From: UMGS75 sp963648435
GTDB taxonomy: Bacteria > Bacillota_I > Bacilli_A > ML615J-28 > CAG-313
Length of the DNA: 59,248 nt
Direction of reading: 5' to 3'
Assembly (NCBI GenBank): GCA_963648435.1
Contig: CAVJDT010000005.1
Coordinates: 1 to 59,248, forward strand
Position 1 is the stretch's first letter. Each line of letters starts with the position of its first letter. Under the pieces are notes generated by a model. That model saw nothing but the letters and a program-made list of their open reading frames with translations. It was not told where the DNA came from and did no database searches. Positions 26,143-34,364 of this stretch are shown piece by piece. A program made the translations under genes and the position numbers.

Positions 26143-26872
26143 AAATACTATTTTGATGAAATGCATTTAATTCATCGAGTTTTTCTTGAATTTTTGTCTT
26201 AATAAGAGTTGCAAGTTCAATCTTATTTAAGTCTTTATATTCTTCATAAGGAATTGGTTCTAAGTAATGTACTTCACAACTAACCCGTTTCAATGAATTA
26301 ATGCCATACACTTTATATGTATCATATAGCGTCACTGGCACAATAGGACACTTCGTACGGAAAACAAAGTGCATACAACCAGTATGAAAATCAATCATTG
26401 TGTTTTGATTATCATAAAAAATACCTTCTGGGAAAATGACATAATTACGACCTGCCATTATTTCTTTTTCTACTTCTCTAAATAGTTTAGCCGTACTTCT
26501 TAGATCACCAACTACTATTTTTTTAGCTCCTAGCACTTCTAGAAATTGTCTAATAAATAAAGCTTTTCCTCGATGAGCGTTAAGTACCACGGTACAAGGT
26601 TCTTCATGACTTTCGATAATTGCAAGTCCATCATACCTACCTTGATGATTTGAATACATCACATAACCGGGTTCTTTAGGTAAGTTTTCCGTTCCATATA
26701 CATTAACTGTAACTCTACTTTTTTTGCTTACTTTATGGACAATTTTACGACAATAATTGTATTTTTCTTTTTCGCTGTATTTTTCTTGATGTCTTATTAT
26801 TCTCTTTAACCCAAATATAAATCTAATACAACTAAATAAATGAGTAATGATAACCGTGTAAAATCTAAGCAT
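26141..26872 (-). CDS. 1-acyl-sn-glycerol-3-phosphate acyltransferase (PlsC-like), copy 1
   Basis: A 243-residue protein with an N-terminal membrane segment, the acyltransferase motif NHQGRYD (H-x4-D), VLNAHRGKALFIRQFLEVLGA, and FPEGIFYD (the FPEG motif). Catalyses acylation of lysophosphatidate to phosphatidate in phospholipid synthesis. It is the third gene of a PlsC-DagK-PlsC operon, 14 bases after dagK. The acyl acceptor could differ from that of the upstream PlsC paralogue. Confidence 0.85.
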   Translation of the reverse strand: MLRFYTVIITHLFSCIRFIFGLKRIIRHQEKYSEKEKYNYCRKIVHKVSKKSRVTVNVYGTENLPKEPGYVMYSNHQGRYDGLAIIESHEEPCTVVLNAHRGKALFIRQFLEVLGAKKIVVGDLRSTAKLFREVEKEIMAGRNYVIFPEGIFYDNQNTMIDFHTGCMHFVFRTKCPIVPVTLYDTYKVYGINSLKRVSCEVHYLEPIPYEEYKDLNKIELATLIKTKIQEKLDELNAFHQNSI

Positions 26873-26886
26873 TATTTACACCGTGT

Positions 26887-27735
26887 TTACTTAGCAATAA
26901 CTTTATAGCTAGTAACACCTCTAATTGTTTCACCATCTATTTGAAGGGCAGTTGGTCGGTCAAATTCTACTTCAACTTCATGAGTTTTGATTATATCAAC
27001 CATTTCTGTATGTTTAACGTGTTCACCTTTAAAAATAGAAGGGAAAACCATTAAGGTTTTAAGTTTACCAGAACCATGCATAACAACAGTTGTGACATAA
27101 TGTTCTGGATCTAGGCGGTCTTGGTTAGGAGCAACAATCATTCCACCACCATAGTATTTACCTTTCATTGTAGGGGCAAGCCATACACGTTTATATTCTT
27201 TTGTTTCACCATTAATTGTAACTTTAGCATTTGGTGCTTTATAATGAAATAGTAATCCTTTAATTGCAATTGAAGTATAATTAACTGGTTTTGTTGACTT
27301 TTCTCTAAGTTCATCGCCAACTTCACAACAATATCCATCAATGCCATATCCTATACCATTAATAAAACGATACTCTTTACCATTAACAATTACCACTGGT
27401 AAGTTTTCTAAATATTCATTAATTTGAATTTTACCATCTTCAGCTTTTTTACCTAAATCATTTAGGAAGTCATTTCCAGTACCAGATGATAAGAAATAAA
27501 TTTTACAATTAATTTTTAAGTTTTTAACATCATTAATGAAGTGATTTAAAGTACCATCACCACCAATAATAACAATTTCATCTTCAGGTTTAGCATCTGC
27601 TAAAATGCTAGCATAGTCTATTTTTTCTAATACACTTAATATTTTATATTCTCGTTCTTTATTTTCTAGAAATTCATCTAGCTTTTTTTGACCTTCACCA
27701 TTTTTAGATTTTGGATTGCATAGAATATAATTCAT
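26887..27735 (-). CDS. Diacylglycerol kinase family lipid kinase (DagK/YegS-like)
   Basis: A 282-residue protein with the lipid kinase signatures GGDGTLNHF near 58-66 and SSGTGNDFLNDLG near 85-97. The later conserved region RFINGIGYGIDGYCC and a C-terminal IDGE typical of DagB/YegS also fit. It phosphorylates diacylglycerol or a related lipid, returning it to phosphatidate. Its start overlaps the end of the upstream PlsC gene by 32 bases, so translation is likely coupled. Confidence 0.85.
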   Translation of the reverse strand: MNYILCNPKSKNGEGQKKLDEFLENKEREYKILSVLEKIDYASILADAKPEDEIVIIGGDGTLNHFINDVKNLKINCKIYFLSSGTGNDFLNDLGKKAEDGKIQINEYLENLPVVIVNGKEYRFINGIGYGIDGYCCEVGDELREKSTKPVNYTSIAIKGLLFHYKAPNAKVTINGETKEYKRVWLAPTMKGKYYGGGMIVAPNQDRLDPEHYVTTVVMHGSGKLKTLMVFPSIFKGEHVKHTEMVDIIKTHEVEVEFDRPTALQIDGETIRGVTSYKVIAK

Positions 27736-28555
27736 TGTTTTCCTCCTTTATTCCTAAATCTTCTTCCATAGTTGTTCTTACAATATTAGAGATTTCATTA
27801 GTTGATAAATCTTTAATTTCATCATATGTAAGAACTTTCAATATTTTCATTTCTACTTTTGTTCTTTTCCAAGGAAAGTTTTTATGGATATTGCTAGTTC
27901 CATGCATTGTGCAAATTACAATTGGGCATTTTGCTTTTAAGGCAATTTTGAAGCAACCATTATGAAATGGAAGTAAACCTTCACCATAATTTCTTGTTCC
28001 TTCAGGACTAACGCCAACCGAAGCAACATCGTTTTCAATTAAGTTTATAGCTTTTATAATTGTTTTCAAACCATTACGAGCATTATCTCTATCTATTGAT
28101 AAATAACAACTACGTTTAATAAATGCCCCAGCAATAGGTGCTTTAAAATTACTAGGTTTGGAGATATGTACAAGATTACTTTTTCTTAAAACATATGATT
28201 GAATAATCGGATCAAATTTGGACCGATGGTTAAATACCAACATATATTTTTGATTAGTAGGTACTTTTTCCATACCTATAACTTTTACTTTCGCTCTTGC
28301 ATAATTGCTTAACATCTCCATCGTTATTACAACAAGCCATGCATAAAACTTATTAGGTTTATCATATTCTTTTTTAGTATCAATAGTTAATGATATTAAC
28401 CAAATAATGAAAAAGTATAAGATAATTACACCTATATAAATTCCAATAAAAAGAACAATCGGTATCCAAATTTCTTTCCATAATGTTATTTTCATAAGAA
28501 AAGAAATAAGAACTGTTAAGATTAAGCTTAACCCTAAAAAAAACTTTTTAAGCAT
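27704..28555 (-). CDS. plsC: 1-acyl-sn-glycerol-3-phosphate acyltransferase (PlsC-like), copy 2
   Basis: A 283-residue protein with two N-terminal membrane helices (about 5-60), then NHRSKFDP (H-x4-D), GAFIKRSCYLSIDRD, and VSPEGTRN (the EGTR motif, the classic PlsC form). The clearer EGTR motif makes this the better candidate for the housekeeping PlsC of the two paralogues. It is first in a three-gene operon driven by the promoter at 28609-28637. Confidence 0.88.
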   Translation of the reverse strand: MLKKFFLGLSLILTVLISFLMKITLWKEIWIPIVLFIGIYIGVIILYFFIIWLISLTIDTKKEYDKPNKFYAWLVVITMEMLSNYARAKVKVIGMEKVPTNQKYMLVFNHRSKFDPIIQSYVLRKSNLVHISKPSNFKAPIAGAFIKRSCYLSIDRDNARNGLKTIIKAINLIENDVASVGVSPEGTRNYGEGLLPFHNGCFKIALKAKCPIVICTMHGTSNIHKNFPWKRTKVEMKILKVLTYDEIKDLSTNEISNIVRTTMEEDLGIKEENNELYSMQSKI

Positions 28556-28608
28556 ATTTACCTTTTCCTTATCGTCAGTTTATCAATGTTTTCACATTAG
28601 ACTATATT

Positions 28609-28637
28609 ATTGTATCATAATTTTCGACTTTTTTCAA
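28609..28637 (-). promoter_or_regulatory. Sigma-A promoter of the lipid cassette
   Basis: TTGAAA, 17 bases, TACAAT on the minus strand, about 55 bases before the plsC start. Confidence 0.75.
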
Positions 28638-28764
28638 CATCAATACTACTTAAGATGATGGTATTTTTTTGTGGATAATGTAAGTTAGTTTAAGAAGCTA
28701 TATTTGGCATGAAAATTTTTTACTTAGAAAAAATATCTAATACTATTTTTTTTACAACAATGTA

Positions 28765-28802
28765 GTAAAAGGAAGTAAGATATAACTCAAACTTCCTTTT
28801 AC
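28765..28802. terminator. Hairpin after the surface protein gene
   Basis: A 12-bp perfect stem GTAAAAGGAAGT / ACTTCCTTTTAC with a 14-base loop. It has no strong T-run on either side, so it is a weaker terminator or a processing hairpin. Confidence 0.5.
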
Positions 28803-28853
28803 ATTTGATATTAAATTTTTAATAAAAGTGGCATTATAGTTTAAAAATATGTT

Positions 28854-31800
28854 TTAAATGTGTTTCTTTTTACGTACGATTATGATAATAACCACAATCA
28901 TAGCAACAGCCATAACACCACCCACAACAACGGGAACAACAGGGAAGTCGCCACCATTTGCGTTGTTTTCGCCACCTGTTACCGTAACAGTAGCTGTTAG
29001 TTCAAAATATTCATTACCGGAATCAACTTCATAAATCGATGGATCAAGATAAATTATTGCTTTTACTGTAAACTTACCAGGTTTTAGTTCAGATGGTAAA
29101 CCTTCATAAGTAACTGTAACACCTTTTGGTAGTTCACCCGAAATTTTAATATCATTTGGATTTGAACCTTCCTCTACGGTAACATCATTAAATGAAATAC
29201 TATTTTTATCGAAAAGCAAATGTTTTACTTCAAAATTAATTTCGTTGCTTGTAAATTCGTTGTAATTTTCAGTTCCAAGAACAAAAACTACAAATGTGTA
29301 TTTGCCTATTTCGGTAGGTTTGTCAACTGTTACACCATTAAAATAGAAAGTGTATGTTGGCGTGCCAAAGCGGGTTAAAGGCAAGTCATATTCCGTTTCG
29401 TCATATTCAATACTGTAAGAATCTTTAAGATCAATAATTTCATTTTTGGCTTTTTTAATTTCGAAATTTATGATAATGTAACCATTGTAATCTGTTTCAT
29501 CATCAGGAACATGAATAGTTACGGCGTAAGAACCAACAGTTATAGGTGCACCTTCAATTTTGATATCATCATTGTCAACTTTTTTTGCATAAGTATAAAC
29601 TAGTTTACTTACATCATAATTGTTTGTTACAGTAAGCGTAGATGGGTCAAAGCCTTTTTTAGCCGTTCCATCATAATTATAACTAGGTTCACCTTTAACG
29701 GTTATTTGAATATATGCTTTTTCGATAACGAAATCTATTATTTCACTGTTGAATTCTTCACTATATTCAGTCCTATCTACATGAACAGAAAGTTTATAAC
29801 TACCAGCGTGAATAGGTCTACCATCAAGAACGTTTCCATCTTTATCGTAGTAAGTATATACGGGTGTACCATATAAAGGTTCAATAAGGTGTGGATTTTC
29901 ATCACCGAAATTCCAACCCCAGAAAAGATCTGAAGAAGTATCAAGTTCATTAGTCATTCTTGTAATATTGTAACTTACGGTTAGACTGCCTTCAAATTCT
30001 TCATCTGATTCAAAAACGGCGAAAGTAACAAGGTAACTACCTACATTTACTGGTTCTTCGTTAAGGGCCTCACCATCTGCTTTTTTGAACGAAATAACAA
30101 GGTTATTCTTGTCGTATCCGCTACTTACGTTTATTAAGTCAAGTAGATTATTGCCCTTTTTATTTCCTGTATATGCGTAATTAAATTCACCAAGTGCATT
30201 TATCGTTAAAGTCGTTTTACCGATAGTTTTAAGCGTAACGTACACATCAAAGTCTTCATATAACGAACAAGAGATGGTAAGTTTTATACGAGCGGTTTTA
30301 TCTTTAGCAGAATCTGCTTTGCCCGTAACAAAAATTTGATTTCCGCTAGCACTAACAGCACCTATAATTCCATCTTGATCAGAATCAATCACTGCACTTT
30401 TTATGGTATATTCACCAACATTTGTTATATATGAGGATAAATCATAGGTTGTAGCTGTAGTTTTCCCTGCTATCAATTCTTTTTCACAAAGTACTTTGCC
30501 TGCTTCTATATAATCACCTTTTTCAATATAGAAAGTAATTATGCTACTTTCGGCATTTTTATAAGTTTCGCCTTCTGCAACGACCGCCTTGAGATAATGT
30601 TTGCCAATAGCAGTCGGAACATCAGTCGAAAAGTCAGTGTTATCACTACGATACATATAAACTATGGTTTCGCTACCATATTTTGTGGCGGCACCTGTCG
30701 GTTCGTTAGGTGTTGCTCCGTACTTCCAGTTTGATATTGTAGGCTGATTGGTAAATTCATTTGAACATTTTTTTATATAAAACCAATAATAATTGGTGCT
30801 ATATGCTTTATAGTTTTCAGATTCTTCTACATACGCTTTAACATAATAATTGCCAATTTTGTTGGGAACATCGTATGTATACTCACCATCACTTTCAGTA
30901 GAAAACTTAAAACGTACGGTACCATATATTGTGGTCATTTTTGGATACTCGATTTCTTCACCATATTCTATACTTTTGAAGCTTTCGATGTTGCCTTTGA
31001 TATAGTTACTTGCCTTATTTAACTTAAAATCTTTGTAAGCGGTGACGCCACCAAAAGTTGCCTTAACGGTATATAAACCAGCGTTGGTTGGTGGAGTTTC
31101 AGATTCAGGATAGGTTGTGCCATCTTGGCTTACAAACACAAGCGACGGAGCTTCTTCAAGACCTTCTTGATCCCAGTTTGTAACTGTTGATGAAGCCCCC
31201 TCAAAAGGATGACCTGTATAAGCGTTATTTCCGGCAGTGTTAACATCTACATCTATCGTAAGAGTAGGCGTAACGGTTACATCACAGTTACCATTTCCTT
31301 CGCATACAGCAGTTAAAACGTTGTCGGTTTCACCAAGTTTTCCTACCCACTTATGAACGTGTGGCTCGATAAAGGTCATCGAGAAACTACCATCTTCATT
31401 TTCGGTAATCGAGTCTATCGAAGATAAGTTGATAAACACACAGAATCGAATTCCTGCTTTGTTTTGAATTAAAGATGGGTCATAGCTATTGTCACTGTAC
31501 ATATATGCTCTATCAGAAGATGAACCGGCTGTAGAAGTCCACCAGCTAAAGTTTTCTTCTGTTGTGCTATTACTAACAAAATAACTATTTATTATGGATT
31601 GTGCCGGTGCCCATATAACTTCATTACCTTCGTTTGGAATTATTCCAAGTTTTTCGTTTTCGGTAAAAGCAGCGGCCGCAATTTCAGTTATTTTACTTTT
31701 TACCAAACTGTTATCATAGACATTATCCGAGCCATATTTCATTTCACCATATCTATTCTCGGTACTAAAAAGAGTAAGATAACCCGCTTTATCATAGGTT

Positions 31801-32618
31801 TTTAAATAACCGAACGCTTCACCATTATATCCTAAAACTTTCCATTTGATAGGCGTAGGATTATCAATGCCATCATCAGTTGAATCATAAGAACCGAAAT
31901 AAACAGTCTGTGCTTCTATCATATTGGCACCGAAAGAAAGAATACTTTTATCGGCAGGCTTGAAGTTTAAAGTGTAAATGCCATCATCGCCGAGTTCGAC
32001 AGATTCAATTTTTGTCGTATCGATTGTAGTCCAACAACGATTGTTGTTCGTTGCAGTTGTGTTGTATTTATTATATCGTCCGTTGCTATCTACATTTCCA
32101 TCAACGGTAAGATAAGCTTTTTCAATGTTACGTATCGATGTATTCAAGTCAGAAAAAATCGTTTGACTTATTGGAACAAAAAAACCAGACCATTTGTCTA
32201 CAGTAACCTTAACTAGTGCATTTTTTGCACCACTGTCAAGCGTATTTGCAAGAGCATCTAAGTACAATTTCATAGAATAATTCATCATATCCGCTTGCGC
32301 CGAAGAATACGTGTTACTGCCATTTTTACTGTACTTCTCAGTTCCTACAATATCGGTTGTAATAAGAGTAATAGTGTTTTCACTTGAACAAACGCCTGTA
32401 CCGTTATATCCTATAACTGTCCATATTATGGGCGAAGAGTTGTATGTACCTAAGCTAATCTTTTTGGCACTGCTTGTATTTAAGTTTGTAGAAAGATCGT
32501 TTATTTTTACCGTAGTCGTGCTTGCTTTTACAGACTGATGCGACAACGTGCCAAACAATACGCATGCAAACATTACTAGAGCGATGCATGCTATAAATAC
32601 TTTTTTAATTGCTTTCAT
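28854..32618 (-). CDS. Large surface protein: DUF6273-like N-terminus, MBG/Ig-like repeats, C-terminal anchor
   Basis: A 1254-residue protein. Signal peptide 1-32 (ends VKAS). Two DUF6273-like units follow, with IWTVIGYN and IKWKVLGYN cores. Then come several MBG/Ig-like repeats of about 70-90 residues sharing a P-x-x-x-G-x-Y-x-V motif (TNAGLYTVKA, NKIGNYYVKAYV, TAIGKHYLKAVV, IHAGSYKLSVHV, TVGSYAVTIHV, TEIGKYTFVVFV). The C-terminus is one membrane helix (VVPVVVGGVMAV...) and RKKKH, without LPXTG. It is probably an extracellular adhesin or carbohydrate-binding scaffold. Base composition is richer in G+C than its neighbours (30 of 60 at 31141-31200 versus 15 of 60 at 28321-28380), which suggests transfer. 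Confidence 0.75.
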   Translation of the reverse strand: MKAIKKVFIACIALVMFACVLFGTLSHQSVKASTTTVKINDLSTNLNTSSAKKISLGTYNSSPIIWTVIGYNGTGVCSSENTITLITTDIVGTEKYSKNGSNTYSSAQADMMNYSMKLYLDALANTLDSGAKNALVKVTVDKWSGFFVPISQTIFSDLNTSIRNIEKAYLTVDGNVDSNGRYNKYNTTATNNNRCWTTIDTTKIESVELGDDGIYTLNFKPADKSILSFGANMIEAQTVYFGSYDSTDDGIDNPTPIKWKVLGYNGEAFGYLKTYDKAGYLTLFSTENRYGEMKYGSDNVYDNSLVKSKITEIAAAAFTENEKLGIIPNEGNEVIWAPAQSIINSYFVSNSTTEENFSWWTSTAGSSSDRAYMYSDNSYDPSLIQNKAGIRFCVFINLSSIDSITENEDGSFSMTFIEPHVHKWVGKLGETDNVLTAVCEGNGNCDVTVTPTLTIDVDVNTAGNNAYTGHPFEGASSTVTNWDQEGLEEAPSLVFVSQDGTTYPESETPPTNAGLYTVKATFGGVTAYKDFKLNKASNYIKGNIESFKSIEYGEEIEYPKMTTIYGTVRFKFSTESDGEYTYDVPNKIGNYYVKAYVEESENYKAYSTNYYWFYIKKCSNEFTNQPTISNWKYGATPNEPTGAATKYGSETIVYMYRSDNTDFSTDVPTAIGKHYLKAVVAEGETYKNAESSIITFYIEKGDYIEAGKVLCEKELIAGKTTATTYDLSSYITNVGEYTIKSAVIDSDQDGIIGAVSASGNQIFVTGKADSAKDKTARIKLTISCSLYEDFDVYVTLKTIGKTTLTINALGEFNYAYTGNKKGNNLLDLINVSSGYDKNNLVISFKKADGEALNEEPVNVGSYLVTFAVFESDEEFEGSLTVSYNITRMTNELDTSSDLFWGWNFGDENPHLIEPLYGTPVYTYYDKDGNVLDGRPIHAGSYKLSVHVDRTEYSEEFNSEIIDFVIEKAYIQITVKGEPSYNYDGTAKKGFDPSTLTVTNNYDVSKLVYTYAKKVDNDDIKIEGAPITVGSYAVTIHVPDDETDYNGYIIINFEIKKAKNEIIDLKDSYSIEYDETEYDLPLTRFGTPTYTFYFNGVTVDKPTEIGKYTFVVFVLGTENYNEFTSNEINFEVKHLLFDKNSISFNDVTVEEGSNPNDIKISGELPKGVTVTYEGLPSELKPGKFTVKAIIYLDPSIYEVDSGNEYFELTATVTVTGGENNANGGDFPVVPVVVGGVMAVAMIVVIIIIVRKKKHI

Positions 32619-32632
32619 AAAGCCTCCTATAA

Positions 32633-32928
32633 ATTTTTATTAAAGCATAATTGGTTTTCGTCTATTATCATAATCAATGGAATGAAAGCTAAGTGACTAA
32701 TACTTTGCTTTTTCTTGTGTAACAAATCTAAATAGACGACCTATATTATTATACTTAAAATTAGTAAAAAGTCAATAATAATGTGTATTTAGATTAAGCT
32801 AGTTTGAAATTTATATCTAGCATAAAATTATTTGATTATGAATAACAAAAAGCATAGCAATATAAATTAATGTCTCTTATATAATTATCTATCTAGTCAA
32901 ATTGATCTACTATTATATTTTTTCTCCC
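32633..32928. promoter_or_regulatory. Upstream region of the surface protein gene: promoter and possible structured leader
   Basis: On the minus strand TTGACT, 16 bases, TATAAT lies at 32748-32775. The leader of about 120 bases before the start codon contains an 8-bp long-range pairing (TCGTCTAT at 32658-32665 with ATAGACGA at 32732-32739) and an inner AAAGC/GCTTT stem. I do not recognise a riboswitch class. The remainder to 32928 is featureless A+T-rich sequence. Confidence 0.55.
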
Positions 32929-33389
32929 TTACTTATTTATTTCTAACAAACTAATTGATTCTTCAGTATCATAACCACCAGCTTTCAATAATCTTTTAAT
33001 CGCTTCTAACACATCCAAACTGTGATAAGCTTCATAGCATGATAATAAAGTTTTTGGTTTAATTAAGGATAATACTTGGCATGAAGTGTAGTTATATGTA
33101 TATGATAAGAAACGATAAAGGTATCCTACCCAAGCAAGAATGTTTGAAGGATATTTTTTACCACCTTTTCGATATTTTATCGTACTAAGTAATTCTTTTA
33201 AATAGTTATCTACACTATTTGCTTCCCAGAAAAATCCAATATCATCCATTCTTTCAGCCAAATTTGATTTCATAAATTTGTTAATAAACTGTACCGATGA
33301 ACAATCAACTAAATCAATTGACGTTCAATCATTTCTGATTGATATTGACATAAAATAATTTCTAGATTATCTAATTCTCTCTTTATCAT
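32929..33389 (-). pseudogene. Frameshifted downstream gene of the DUF3990 cassette
   Basis: Reading begins at ATG 33389 (overlapping the stop of the DUF3990 gene as TAATG) with MIKRELDNLEIILCQYQ but meets TAG at 33309-33311. The adjoining frame continues LVDCSSVQFINKFM and then SNLAERMDDIGFFWEAN to the TAA at 32929. A one-base insertion or two-base deletion near 33309-33320 explains the break. The C-terminal part (YPSNILAWVGYLYRFLSY...YEAYHSLD) resembles a small protein I associate with the gene after DUF3990 in gut Firmicutes; this is from memory and unverified. Its role is unknown. Confidence 0.6.
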
Positions 33390-34007
33390 TACTCTATAAA
33401 TAACTCCTCTATATATTTTCTTTTAGCCATAATAACTTTTTGTTTTCCAGCATTATTTTCTATAAGTTTTTTAGAATTATAATCTTTTTTCTCATTCGTG
33501 CACAAATAACATTTTTCTAAGATTTCTAAATTTTGTGAAATTATTTCATCATTCAAAAAAACATATTGTTTACCAAGTCTATTTGCTGATGCCGCATTAA
33601 TGCATTGTTCATCGGTAATTGTTCCATTTAAAAATTCATTAATTACCGCATACATTGAATTATCTGCTATTGGAGCAATTATTAGATCAGCATTTTTTGT
33701 TTTTTCGAAAATCTTTTTTAAAAAGTTAGAATTTTTATATTTTTCTAATCTTCCCCTATTATATGCGACTAAAATTAACCAATCTAAAGAAATATCTAAC
33801 TCTAATTTTTTAATATTTAAAAAATAAGGTGATGATGTCAGATATGTGGAAACAAACGATATAGCTTGATCTATTGATTCTCCAGCAGAAAAACCCTTGT
33901 CCAAAGTCTTTACCACTTTGCCCGTAAGTTACACTAATTTCACCATTTAAATTTGTTTTCAAGCCATGCATTAAAATTTTTACATTTTCTAAGTTTAAAG
34001 AAAGATA
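33389..34007 (-). pseudogene. DUF3990 protein (putative ADP-ribosyltransferase-like toxin), frameshifted
   Basis: The 175-codon frame from 33916 has the DUF3990 core: LDISLDWLILVAYNRGRLE, then ADLIIAPIADNSMY and NAASANRLGKQYVFLNDE. The N-terminal part lies in another frame immediately upstream: KILMHGLKT...GKDFGQGF, matching the usual YHGS...DFGKGF start. The frames meet at a T5 run (33889-33893, A5 on the plus strand), where one T fewer restores the join DFGQGFSAGES. No proper start codon precedes the HG motif. DUF3990 has been grouped with the ADP-ribosyltransferase fold; a toxin role is inference. As written it is inactive. Confidence 0.7.
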
Positions 34008-34214
34008 TTATTCTTCTTTTACTTTATTCAAATATATCACATTATAAAAAAATTCTAAATCATTATTTGATGGTATTTGTTTTTGATCTTTCCATCTATA
34101 ATATGTCATTTTTGAAACATTCAAGTATTCACTACAAAGCACTTCATCTGATAATTTTAGTAATTTTTTGATATCATCTACATCTTGAAAAAAACTATAA
34201 TTCATCAATATCAC
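34008..34214 (-). CDS. Small HTH (XRE-like) protein, antitoxin/repressor of the DUF3990 cassette
   Basis: A 68-residue protein with a helix-turn-helix pattern: VLCSEYLNVSKMTYYRWKD. It lies immediately upstream of the DUF3990 gene, an arrangement common in these cassettes. A start at either ATG 34214 or 34205 is possible; GGTGATATTG lies before the second. It likely binds the inverted repeat at 34249-34278 and represses the cassette, as antitoxins do. It is intact while the two downstream genes are broken. Confidence 0.65.
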   Translation of the reverse strand: MILMNYSFFQDVDDIKKLLKLSDEVLCSEYLNVSKMTYYRWKDQKQIPSNNDLEFFYNVIYLNKVKEE

Positions 34215-34222
34215 CCTACTAT

Positions 34223-34248
34223 ATTATATCAATATTTATTATTGTCAA
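34223..34248 (-). promoter_or_regulatory. Promoter of the HTH-DUF3990 cassette
   Basis: TTGACA at 34243-34248 (minus strand) precedes TATAAT by 14 bases or TAATAT by 16 bases. Confidence 0.65.
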
Positions 34249-34278
34249 CGAAAATAGTAACATATGTTACCGTTTTCG
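34249..34278. promoter_or_regulatory. 30-bp inverted repeat, putative operator
   Basis: Core palindrome GTAACATATGTTAC (34257-34270, perfect) with flanks CGAAAATA and CGTTTTCG (six of eight paired). It abuts the -35 box of the cassette promoter and fits a dimeric repressor site. Confidence 0.75.
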
Positions 34279-34304
34279 TTTTATATTAAGATAAAACTTC
34301 AGTC

Positions 34305-34333
34305 AAAAAAGTCTCCCATCTAAATGAGAGACT
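34305..34333 (-). terminator. Terminator of the str operon
   Basis: On the minus strand AGTCTCTCAT pairs with ATGGGAGACT (one mismatch) and T6 follows. It lies 30 bases after the tuf stop. Confidence 0.9.
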
Positions 34334-34364
34334 ATTCTATTCAAATAATAATTAGTAAAACTAA

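Noticed and set aside
32633..32775. Leader of the surface protein gene as a c-di-GMP riboswitch
   Set aside because: A GCAAAG and long-range pairing are present but the conserved tetraloop receptor and GGCCT-like parts are missing.
33389..33916. The 175-codon frame taken as a complete DUF3990 gene
   Set aside because: Its N-terminus starts inside a conserved motif (DFGxGF), which continues in another frame upstream; the start is an artefact of the frameshift.
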